64,000 nucleotides of DNA from Manihot esculenta (Eukaryota; Streptophyta; Magnoliopsida; Malpighiales; Euphorbiaceae), in assembly GCF_001659605.2 (NCBI RefSeq), contig NC_035170.2, positions 28,934,020 through 28,998,019 of the forward strand, given 5' to 3'. This document shows positions 35,354 through 47,200 of the stretch, in pieces. The position numbers and the translations under genes were made by a program. The notes below the pieces were generated by a model. The model made no database searches. It was not told the DNA's origin and saw only the letters and a program-made list of their open reading frames with translations. The number at the start of each line of letters is the position of its first letter. The first letter of the stretch is position 1.

Positions 35354-38300
35354 ATGGACAAGTACGAGCTTGTGAAAGATATAGGATCTGGGAATTTTGG
35401 AGTGGCAAGGCTCATGAGGAACAAGGAAACCAAAGAGCTCGTCGCTATGAAGTACATCGAGCGCGGCCACAAGGTTTGTTTTTATATGTCATTAAATTAA
35501 TATTATTTGTATCTATATTTTCTCTGGAAGTGTGATGCACGGGAAAAAGAAAATATTTTGTGGAGGAAGAATTACTGTTAGCTGAATTTAGATTTTTTAG
35601 TGAAAATTTTGAAAAAATGGTGAGGAATTAATTTATCGTTGCATTAAGCTTACTGATTCTTTATTTGGGCTCAGATTGATGAGAATGTGGCAAGAGAGAT
35701 CATAAATCACAGATCGCTTAGCCACCCAAACATAATTCGCTTCAAGGAGGTCTGTAAACTCGCACGTTTTCAGTTTTATTTTATGGGGGGTGTGTATATG
35801 TATATATTTCTTATCGATTATAGGGTGGGTGTTTGTTGCAAAAGGATTAAGATTTTGGTCTTTGATGTAAAACGAGTTGTGTTATTGATATTTTTATTTT
35901 GAATGCAGGTGGTTTTGACTCCTACACATCTCGCCATTGTTATGGAATATGCTGCAGGTGGAGAGCTTTTTGAGCGAATCTGTAATGCTGGTAGATTCAG
36001 TGAAGATGAGGTTTTTTCAGTCTCTTCTCTTAGCTTCAATTTTCAGGAATTGGGTTGTATAATTGCAATTTGTTTCGTATCAGTTGGGAGGGGAAATCAT
36101 TGATAAAAACAATGGAAAGTGAAATTAGTTCGGTTTCTTTGTTTCTTATGAGTGTCTGGTAAACTTGCCTTTTTGTTCCTTTCCAGGCTAGGTATTTTTT
36201 TCAACAGCTTATTTCAGGAGTCAGCTACTGCCATTCTCTGGTAATTCTGTTTCCACATATGTGAGATGACGTTGTGCTTTTAATTGCTCAGAATCCTTTT
36301 TCTTTCTTACTTATATTTTTTGTTTTATTTTAATATTTTGCAGCAAATTTGCCATAGAGATTTGAAGCTAGAAAATACCTTGCTGGATGGGAGCCCAGCA
36401 CCACGACTAAAAATCTGTGACTTCGGTTATTCTAAGGTTTCAAAATATAAAAGAAAAGTGGTGGTTTTTGATCTCTTAAGTGTTAAATGTGCAATTTTCA
36501 TTTTGTGGTAGTTGTTGTTTGTGTAGTCATCCTTGCTGCATTCAAGACCCAAATCCACAGTTGGAACTCCAGCATATATTGCTCCAGAGGTTCTTTCTAG
36601 GAGAGAATATGATGGCAAGGTAACTTATATTTTTTTCCATCGCTATATATTGAAGGAAATATGTAAACCAAAAAAAAAACATGATTACTTGTACAGTTTA
36701 GGAGGTAGTTTGCAGAGGGAAGGCATGATCAATTAGGTTGTTCTTTACATTAATTTCCATCATGTTACGTGTAGCAACACCTGAGTTCATGTATATATCA
36801 TTTTGTTTTTTCACTTATATATGAGCGAGTCATTTTGATCAATAAGAATATTGGCTTCTGTATGATCTGTTTATTTTAATTACTAAAATACCAATTTTCA
36901 CTGCGTTTGGAGTATTTAGAAACGAAAGCAGTTATATCCTATCTTTGTCCTGGAAGGAACAGACTTTGAACTTATGATTGGCACAGCTAGAGCAGCTATG
37001 AACAAAGAACATGAATGGATTCATATCATTCACAATATTGGTTTAACTTTTACTCTGATGTTCAGATGGCAGATGTGTGGTCCTGTGGAGTGACACTGTA
37101 TGTTATGCTTGTTGGAGCATACCCATTTGAAGATCAAGAGGACCCAAAGAATTTCAGAAAAACTATCAATGTAATTTGTTCTCTCTTTTAATATCCCTTC
37201 CATCCTGAAAATATTATATTTTCAGCATCTATGATTTCACTTTTGTTCCCCAGAGAATAATGGCTGTTCAATACAAGATCCCGGACTATGTCCACATATC
37301 TCAAGACTGCAGACATCTCCTTTCTCGCATATTTGTTGCAAGCCCTTCCAGGGTATGTGGCTGAACTTCTGTAACAATATTAAGAATTGATGAAGATAAA
37401 GATAGAAATGGGATACTGTTTGTTGGTCTTTTTATGCATTTGCAAAATAGATGAACTTTGTAGATTTCTGTTCTCTTTATTGCTATTCTGCCCGAGTATT
37501 TTAATGTACAAGTCTTTTTTTTTCCCAAGATGACCTCAGATATGAGGATCAAATGTGTGGGAGAAACTACTTGCCCTCATACTTCCTAATTTTTTTACAC
37601 AATTGCTATTGTTGGTGGTGTTCTTTTCCAGTTTGGTGTTTGTCTGAGCTGCAACCCTTTTGTATATGTTATCATTTCTTCATTATGTAATTCACAACTA
37701 CTATAATGAAAAGCAATAGCGTCTTACAAAAAGGTTATGAGTTACAGAAGGGACCATTTAGGCATGTGCATTGTGTATGTTACTTGTCTCGTGCATAGGA
37801 GTAGTATTGTGTAGCCAGACCTCTTGCCTTCAACAGTTGAAAGAAGGCTATAATCCTTTCAACTAAGAAATGGAATATTTAGGACTTGTTGAAATTGTTT
37901 TTGCAATTATTCTGGTCTAGTTACATTCTTACCTTGGTTGTTGTTCACGTTTATGTTTCTGGTGGTGCCTTGAAAACTGAAAAAACCTCAGTTTCCATGG
38001 ATTCTAGATTGAATTATTGGTTCATATTTATCCCTGCTGATGACTGCATTCAATACACTCCTTGAATCCTTGTGACTTCTGCTGTAATGGGATACTATTC
38101 TTAAACTCTGCATTTTTTTTTTCAGAGGATCACAATTAAAGATATCAAGAGCCATCCATGGTTTTTGAAGAACTTGCCTAGGGAACTGACAGAGACAGCT
38201 CAAGCCATGTACTACAGGCGAGGAAATAATACCTTTTCCTTACAAACTGATGAAGAAATCATGAAGATTGTGGAAGAGGCCAAAATTCCTCCTCCAGTAT

Positions 38301-38449
38301 CTCGATCCATTGCCGGTTTCGGCTGGGGAGGGGAAGAAGATGGTGATGGGAAGGAAGACGACACAGAGGCCGAAGAAGAAGAAGAGGAAGATGAGTATGA
38401 AAAGAGAGTTAAGGAAGCACAAGCAAGTGGAGAATTTCATGTCAGTTAA
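35354..38449 (+). CDS. SNRK2: SnRK2 protein kinase, subclass I (SnRK2.4/2.10-like), 9 exons
   Basis: Exons: 35354-35473, 35675-35749, 35909-36010, 36187-36240, 36344-36436, 36527-36619, 37066-37170, 37254-37352, 38126-38449, giving 1065 nt and 354 aa. Gly-rich loop GSGNFG (11-16), ATP-binding K33, catalytic HRD at 121-123 (D123), DFG at 143-145. The activation segment [13 protein letters not shown] runs 157-169, with S158 matching the activating Ser of Arabidopsis OST1. The C-terminal part has the SnRK2 box ([15 protein letters not shown]) and an acidic tail ([18 protein letters not shown]) ending GEFHVS. Sequence blocks match subclass I kinases, which are activated by osmotic and salt stress and are not ABA-dependent. 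The role is cytosolic/nuclear stress signalling. A polyadenylation-like AATAAA lies at 38570-38575. Confidence 0.96.
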
Positions 38450-38569
38450 GGATTAATTTGCCCCTTCTCTTCAGATACCGATTTATCTAAAGTTTTGCCG
38501 TTTCAATATCTCTATAGGTTGCTATTGTGCTTGTATAAAAGTTTGTACTTAGGACATGGTCTTGAATTT

Positions 38570-38575
38570 AATAAA
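38570..38575 (+). terminator. Polyadenylation signal of SnRK2
   Basis: AATAAA lies 121 bp after the stop codon, with T-rich flanks. Plant signals are loose, so the use of this site is inferred. Confidence 0.5.
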
Positions 38576-41273
38576 TGTCTGTAAATTATAGGGTATTGGA
38601 CAGGGAGGGTATGTTTCCAAGTTTTATGAGAATTAGAGTGTCATTGTTATTGAGAAATTGGGATTATGATTTATGAATATTTGAAAGTTTTCTACTTTCA
38701 TTTCTTTTCAAGGGTTGAGTTAAGACAGTGTCATAAGTTAAGGGCACTGTGTGGTCTAGGTTTTGATTGAAGAAAGTCTTATCAACTGTTTGTGTAAATT
38801 ATATGGAGATTGTGTCAGTTGAAGGACCTTATCAATAAAATATGTATTAGTGTAATTTATCTTTTCTGCTTCTTGTTGCTTTGAAACATTCACATGTTTT
38901 CTTGATCATATTTTGTTCTTTGATTATTATTATTTCTTGCTGATTTTATAAAAAAAGTTGACTGTAATTTGGTTGATTGTAAATGTTATTTTTATATTGT
39001 TGAAGTTAAATTTATCATTTTATTAAAATTTAAAATAATTGGAACAATTTATAAGATATTATTTGTCTTTTTAGGTTTGGGTCCTTTTAAAAAGGTCTGT
39101 TAATCTGGATTTGATTGGCCTGAATTAGATTGAGCCATTTAAATTAAGTTTTCCCTTATTACTTTAATGAAATATTTACTTCTAAAGAAAATAATACAAG
39201 TAATTTTTATTTAATTAATTATAATGTTATAAGTTGGGATATTTAATAAAATATGTTATATACACGTATTTAGCCAAGGGTTTAGTGTTATAAAAGTTTA
39301 TAGATAAGACAGTGAATGTTAATTTATTATATCTGGTGAGGACAAATGAAATGTAAAGGGTGTAGTGGTAATCCTATTCATAATTCATGCCAGCAAAGGT
39401 TACAGGTGCCCAAAAGCATGGTGCGCTAGTCTTTCTTTTCCTTATTATTATTTTTTAAAAATTATTATTTAATTTTTATAATTTTAATTTTTTTAAAAAA
39501 ATATATATTAAAATATTCTGATATTTTAACACATTTTAAAATTTAATTAAAAAGTTAATTTTTTATTAATTTCTATAGTTAAATATTCTACTATTTAATT
39601 TTCATAATTTTAAAAAATTTATTTTTTAAATTTTTAATTTTTTTTAAAAAATATTAATTAATTTTTTCATATTAAAATATTTTAATATTTAATAATTAAA
39701 ATTAATAGAAAAATTAATTAATATTATATTTTTAAAATTAAAAAATTAATTAAATTTTTTTATATTATAAAAATTAAATAATAATTTTTTTTCTTATTTA
39801 TTTTTTCATCGTTCGATTGGGTCGGCCGAATCTACTGCACGCCAAAGATTTAGAAGCTCAACACTTTGCGAATTGTGGCAGCCTGATGGGAACACCTAAC
39901 ACACCGTTCCAGGTTTCGTTTAATTACAGCGTTTAAGAAAAATTGCGAGCTGGAGATGGATTAATTCTCAACCATTAAACAAAGATACTTTCAGGTGATG
40001 ATATATATTTTACATATATTATTGCGATAAGATATTAATTAAAGCCGTCTTTCTTCTGGTTTGATTGCAAATCTTAAATTATGATCAGTAAGATAAAAAG
40101 CAAATTTATATAAATTAACATACAATCTTGCATGATTTGTATTTCATTTAAAGCGAGATATTTTGAAAGTAAACAAAAATTTGTTAAAAAATTTTCATTT
40201 TGAATAAGAAATTTAAAAAAAAAATTAATTAAATTTTCGCCTGAAATGGGAAGTTGATTAAAATTTTCATGGTGCTTGGCTATTGGAAACGAAAGTTTTG
40301 TCCTCCCAAATTACCTTGTAATCGATTAAGGTCCACTTGAAAGCTAATAAAAAAGGATAAGCGTCCATCAGATGAAAGGATTTGTCCAACCGGTTGAGCT
40401 GATGAGAGAGAAATGGTACGAGTTTTGCGATTGATCCCTTGATTACTATATTTACGTCAAATTATTTTATTTATAGAAGCATTCTTTTAAGTTTCAGTCT
40501 CAACATAAATTCAATATGATCCTTTATGCTACATGTGTAATTAACCAACCAATATATTATATATAAAATAAATTTGTCCAATTTTTGTAGCCTATGAAGC
40601 TTCATCAACAGTTCCTTCTCATACTATCACTCGATGATAAAGGAAACTTCAGCGGGAGATAGGTCGCTTTTTTTTTCTTTTTCTTTTTGATAATGGTGGG
40701 TGTTCTCTTACTCGTTATTGTTTTACTCAGATCTGCTACCAATAATCTGGAATACTGCATAATATAAATGAGGGAATTAAAAAATAAGAAGAATCCATTT
40801 TAATACACATTTTGGTCTTCTAAACTCAAAAACTAAAAATTTTCTCAGAAATCAGTTATATAAATAATTTTTCACTAGTCAATTCTGTTTGAAATCAAAT
40901 TAAATCTAAAAGAGTATTTCACACAAAGCAATTTAACAGAGGAAAATCCTGGCAAATCGTCCTCATACTGTCTTCTTAATTTAGCAAAAATAGACCAATG
41001 CATCACATAGCCATTAGGAGAATTGACAGCATTATGTGGAACTGCAGAAAGCTAATCTCTTAGTCATTAAACAAAACGGAAGTGAAACTCAGTTTCTCTT
41101 TTATTTTTTCCCCCCTTTATTAACTCAGATCAGAAGACACCATGCAGGATCCGTTGGGGATTCTCCACTTTACTGCTATGTCTTAGGAACGAAAAAGGAT
41201 ATCACCCCACAGATATATACATATTATTGGAAATAGCAGGGACCTACCAGCAAAGAATAGTCTGCAGACATGT
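38576..41273. other. Convergent intergenic region between SnRK2 and TH1
   Basis: Both flanking genes end toward this region. AT-rich, with an especially AT-rich tract at about 39440-39800 holding the recurring TAATAATTAAAATTAATA motif. No gene, RNA or complete transposon was recognised. The TH1 3' untranslated region lies near 41000-41273. Confidence 0.55.
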
Positions 41274-44200
41274 TCATTTCACCTGGGATGCTGCCTCCAT
41301 CAGTATTGCATGCAGATTCCTGGTCTCCGCCAGAACACTTTCCCTGTCAAATAGAGCTGAAACAACTGCAACGCCTTTCAGATTTGATACACCAGTTTCC
41401 ATCACAGAGCCTGCATTTGAAGCATTGATGCCACCAATAGCAACCACTGGTAACTTGGATGCTAGACAAACAGCTTTTAACCCATCCAAACCAAGAGTTG
41501 GATTGTTTGCTTTTGTATTCGTTGGATATACACCACCACAACCTATGTAGTCAGCACCATCAATCCATGCTTGTTGGGCTTGCTCAGGTGTTTTGCACGA
41601 TACACCAATTATCTTTTCAGGGCCAAGAAGAGTGCGGGCAATACGAGCAGGCATGTCAGACTGACCAACATGTACCCCATCAGCATCACATGCAAGGGCT
41701 ACATCAACTCGGTCATTTATCAATAGAGGCACTCCATAGGAACGGCAAATTCCAACACATGCTTTTGCCATTTCCAGGAACTCCCTTGTTTCGGCATCCT
41801 TCTCCCTGAGAAGCAAATGCTCAATATTAACATAAGTATGCTGGTAGATATATCATTTTGCATGGAGAGTTACTCCTTGCGCAGGTGAAACCAATAACGG
41901 TAGGCTACAAATAAAAACATCAACCCATTTCAAGGCAATAAAACCTGAGTGCACAAATAAAAAATGTTTGTACTCAACGGTGACAGAATAACATTACTTC
42001 AAATCTTAGAAACACAATTTTTCTCTAAGACCATAGGAAGCAATGGAAAAGCAAAAAACTAAAATGAATTACAAGGGACATTAAATTGAAAGAACAAAAG
42101 GGCTACTCCATCATGCACCAGTTGGAAATTTCCAAAACATAACTGAAATACTAGGAATTTAGGGCTGTGCAATCAGTCGATTCAGTTCCGAACCGAACCG
42201 AAAAAACCGAAAACCGAATTGTAAAAATATTAAAAACCGGAAAAACCGATTATAAAAAAATAACCGAACCGAATCGAACCGATAAAAATCAGTTCGGTTC
42301 GGTTCGATTCAAACCGAAATCTGTATTTTTTAAAATTTTTTTCTTCTAATTTCAGTAAAATAATTCAATAAATGTTTCACATAAATTTATCAATAAAAAT
42401 TGTCTGAATATATAAGGATAATATTTAAAAAATTCATATAAATCCATATAAAATTTAAAAATATAAATCAAACCAGTGTTTTAAATAATAAAAATATATT
42501 AAAAATCGGTTTTTCGGTTTTTCGGTTATTTAACACGTTTAAACCGAACCGAACCGAAAACCGAATAAGTTGAAAAATATTAACCGAACCAAACCGAACT
42601 TTTCGATTAACCGAACCATTAAACCGAAATCGATCGGTTCAGTTCGGTTTTTCGGTTTAAACTGATTTACGCTCAGCCCTACTAGGAAAACCATTTCAGT
42701 TTTCTTCCAGTAAGTTCTATTTTAAATAAGGGGGAAAAATCCAGCATTAAGCAGTCAAACCTCAATTGAACAATGGTAGCACCTCCTTCTATTGCTGCTT
42801 CAATAGCATCCACCATAGGTCGTCCCCACTTTTTATTCATCTGGGAGTCTGTAACAGCATACAAAAATAGGTTACTTGGATTGAATGTCCCTTGTCTATG
42901 AGAGTTGTGAATGCCATTCTTAAGCCTTAATAAGTGGTCAAAGGGGCCTTGTCGCCCATTTCCAATAAAAATGTCTTTGCTGTACTCCAAGACGGTCTCA
43001 ACATAGTGCTTAGCTACCTGCCCAAACTCAGACGCATAAGAACTACGATGCTCATACAACCTTTTAAGGGAAGAAACAACATAAAATAATGGATATGAGT
43101 GAGAGGGAGGGAGATGGAAAAAGGATGTGAAGTTCACGTAGCTAGTCAAGCCCACCAGCACACAATACAAGAACTTGAGCATGTTTCTCAAGGATTAATT
43201 CCATAAAGCAACAATAGATTACTCTTAAAATCAAAACTTGGCATGCAAATTCAAAGACTTCAATATCTAATTAAGAAATTATGGAGTCCATGCTTGACTT
43301 TAGTTTGACCTTACAAACCAAATTCTGCAAATTCTTCTGTTGCTGTAGTCCTGAATCATGAACTATATGAAGTTAGCTGGGAGGGGGAACTGAAAGCACT
43401 AGCACTATATAGTTACCTTAACAGCTGAGAGCATTGAAGAACCTTTAGCCAGCTCAGCTGCTATGCATGATGCCAGTGTGCAACCAGTACCATGAGTATT
43501 GCGAGTTTTTATACGAGATGAGCGCAGCTCATGGCAGTCTTTGCCTGCAATGCAAAAAGAAAAATCATAGATATAAAATTACCTTGACTATTAACAGTTC
43601 ATGCATACATCGAATTGAGGAAACATAAATATCATTGTCGCTCAAGAATTCTGTAAAACTTCAGCATACCATCAAAGAAAATGTCAATAGCATCCAAAGA
43701 GTCAGGGAGGTCACCACCCTTGACAAGTACATTTCTGGAAGGAAAAACCAATAAAGTTCAAGCACATCTGTTAAGCCCCTTTAATTGCAGGTTAGTGCAT
43801 GCATTCATTCTACCAAACAGATTTGCTAAAAGAAGCTGAAAAGCAGTGAACACATACAGTACCTCATGTACATTAAAAATGAAGCCATAAAATTCATGTC
43901 TTATGCAAAACGCTTTCCCCCCTTTGATGATCACTAATAATATAAAGATTTAAACAACCTAAACATGCAATATGATAAAAGAAAAGCTCAGTAATCCATT
44001 AAACGATGTTAAAACCGCTAGCTTAAATAGCAGCTGCTAATCTCAGCTTAATGTTCTTTTATTCCAACATCCTAAATGGCAGATTTATGTTTAATAATAA
44101 TGAATAGAAAATGTCAAATAATTCCATTCACAGTACTCTTATTAAAATTAGCTTTTATTCAAACATTCAGTATCCATTATGCTATGACCCAAGCAGTGTC

Positions 44201-47200
44201 ACGGTATAATGGTGTCACAGTCAAAGAGTAGTAGTAGAGGCTGAAGCTATAATATATCTTTTACAGATCATATGACCTGTAATTCCAAAATACGTGGCTT
44301 GAAAAGTCAAGTAATTTACTCTTCCTATGTTGTGACTTGAGACATTGGAAAACTTTCATATTTTTATAATTATTACCCACTACACCCAGTGGCAGATGCA
44401 GCAATTTGAGTCAAGGAAGTCCGATTTAAATAAGCAATCAAAGAAAATAAAACACATGAAATAATTATACATTAAGAAGAATTTTTTTATAAAAGTTAAT
44501 AATAATATACTAAAATTATAGTTATTCTTATCTATTATTCGTTGATTAAAATTTAAATATCTAACCTATTACCTATTAAATTTATATTTTCTAAATTTGA
44601 ATTTTATTTTTAAAATATTAGTAGTCCATGAAATCTATTAAATAATCTAATATTACCCATAAAACACTTTTATTACTAAAAAAATAAAATTTATTTTCTC
44701 TAAATTTATATAGTTTAATGTATAATTTTACTCACATAATAAACAAAAAAATTATCACTTCTTATTAAGAACAGAACAATTACACAATCCAAGAATAAGC
44801 ATGAAAACACACAGATTTAACATAGTTCACCAATTTTGACTACGTCGTGAACGGCTAGGATTTTTTCAACAATTCTCCCATTTGAAGACTAATCCAGTCA
44901 ACCTAACCATTTTCATTCTCCGTGCTAATTTATCCAACAAAAACACCTAGCCGCAAATATCTTCCATACTACCATAGAAAACCAACTGAGACCTTACACC
45001 GCCCCAACTTCTCTGTATCAACACCTTTAGTCAACATGTCTTTTGAATTCTTAGTACCTTCAATTTTCTTCAAACACATCTCACCTTCTTCCACCAGACT
45101 GCGAGTGAAATGGTACCTATGTCGGATGTGTTTTGTTCTGAAGTGATACACTGGGTTTTTCACCAACTGTATGACACTCTGACTATCAGTGAAAAGAATC
45201 TTATCAAGCTGCTTATTGTCCAACTCTTATAAGTAATCAATCAACCATATCATCTCCTTAGAATTGCAACATATTTCGTCTCTATAAATAACATAGAGGC
45301 ACACTTCTAAAATTTAAACATCCAGCTCACTGATGTCTCATATGTAATGTAGATATACCCAAATGTGCTTTTACTTGTATCCACATCTCCATTAAGATCA
45401 GTATCAACAAAACCTTCTAATACTATCTTACCATTCCCATAACAAGGTGATGTATTAGTTGTTCCTTTTAAATATCTCAGAAGCTACTTCATAGCTTCTC
45501 AATGCTCTTTCCCTGAATTTGACATATATCTACTCTGAGCTCACACTGTATGTGCTATATCAGGTCTAGTGCATACCATAGCATACATCAAGCTCCAAAC
45601 CACAAAAGCATAAGGTACTTTTGACATATCAAAGCCCACTAAGAATTTATTTGATAGAATGACTAAAAAATTTGAATTTTACAAAGTACAAAATATTTTA
45701 ATTGGGTATTTTTGAATAAGAACTAATTAATAGATCTCCTAAATCTATAGGAACCTAATCGTAATTTTTCTTTCTTTAAGGTAAAACTATCTAAATACCC
45801 CTAAAAAATTTGAAGATTTTCAGGGGGCCCATGGTCCTCCTTGGCCACTCAAGGGCTCCGCCAGTGACTACACCCCCAACAGGTAGTACTTCCATCAAAC
45901 TTTCTAGCTAAACATTACTGTACTTCATAGCAGTAACAATTATATGAATTTTTCTTCTAATTTCATATGCATTTTTCAGTCATATAACACTCCAAACCAC
46001 TTATCCAATTTGGATATTTCATCTGCTGTCCAACTATAAAGCCAAAAGTTCAAAAGCTGCCTCATTGTTTAAAGTTGCATTGAGTAAAATGACCAAAACT
46101 TGTGCTTTTGAAGAAGAAAAGTATGTGATTTGAACAAGATTGATATTTGCAACTCCCATAAACAGCACAATTCCAAAAGAGAAGGTAATTTATGAATTTA
46201 AAAACAAACCTGACAGCAAAGAAATAGCAAGTACATAATGATAATATAGCTCATTACAAGTGACAAAAGAATTTATAGTATTTTCCATTTACCGGGGGCC
46301 TATAGCATGCAAAGCTTTTGCAGCAGAACGCATGTCAGCAACTGTTTCAAGTGGCATGCCACCAAGTAACGCAGATGCCTCTTTTATATTTGGAGTTATT
46401 ATGTCAGCCATGGGAAGAAGCTCCTCTCTGCATTCAAGAACCAGAAGTTCGACATTAATCATTACTATAATTTTCTATATTAAATGCATGAAGCAAAAGG
46501 CTTAGATAATAGTAATAATAGAATAACCCTCCTATATATAAGAAATCAATAAGCCCCATTACCAGCACAGTCCGCCTTCATGGCAAAGTCAGCTCATCAA
46601 GGAAGATTTTTTGTCAACCAGTATTAACGTCTCTATGTCAAAAACTTTAAGATTTTTTTTTTATTTAAAAAAGAGAAGGGTTTGATCGCAAGAAACAAGC
46701 ATGAGAATTCTTTAAAGTTCTGCAGTTTTTTGGTTTTATAGAGACTTCAGATGCAGAAGAATTCAGGCAATTCTTCAAAAAAAAAATTCAGGTAATTTCA
46801 AATATGAAAATTCATTCTTTAATTTATTGTGTGAAAAAAAAGTGGTGTTTCAGCTTGTGTTTCCATGTGTGCTTCTGGAGCTTTTTGGGAGAGGGCTTTG
46901 AGGGTTATCAATTGATTATGGGCCATCAAGTTTTTTGGCTGTTCTTTATGTTCTTGTTTGTAGTTGTATGTTGAGTTTTATAGGAGGTATATCTTACATT
47001 CTTATAGTCTCTTTCATTATCATAAAATTTCTAAGTAAATATATAAAGGCAATGGTAGGTCATTCTTGTTAGCCGTTCACCAGGAAATGATTTAACTTCC
47101 TAGGACATGGTTAAAGATTGATAAACCAATGACGATTGAACAGATGTGAAAGAGAAACATGAGCTACACAGCAAAGAAGCAAAAACAATATTGGATACTG

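Noticed and set aside
41000..41273. Possible TPP riboswitch in the TH1 3' region
   Set aside because: In plants the TPP riboswitch is known from THIC 3' regions. The conserved pyrimidine-sensing and P2/P4 motifs were not seen here.
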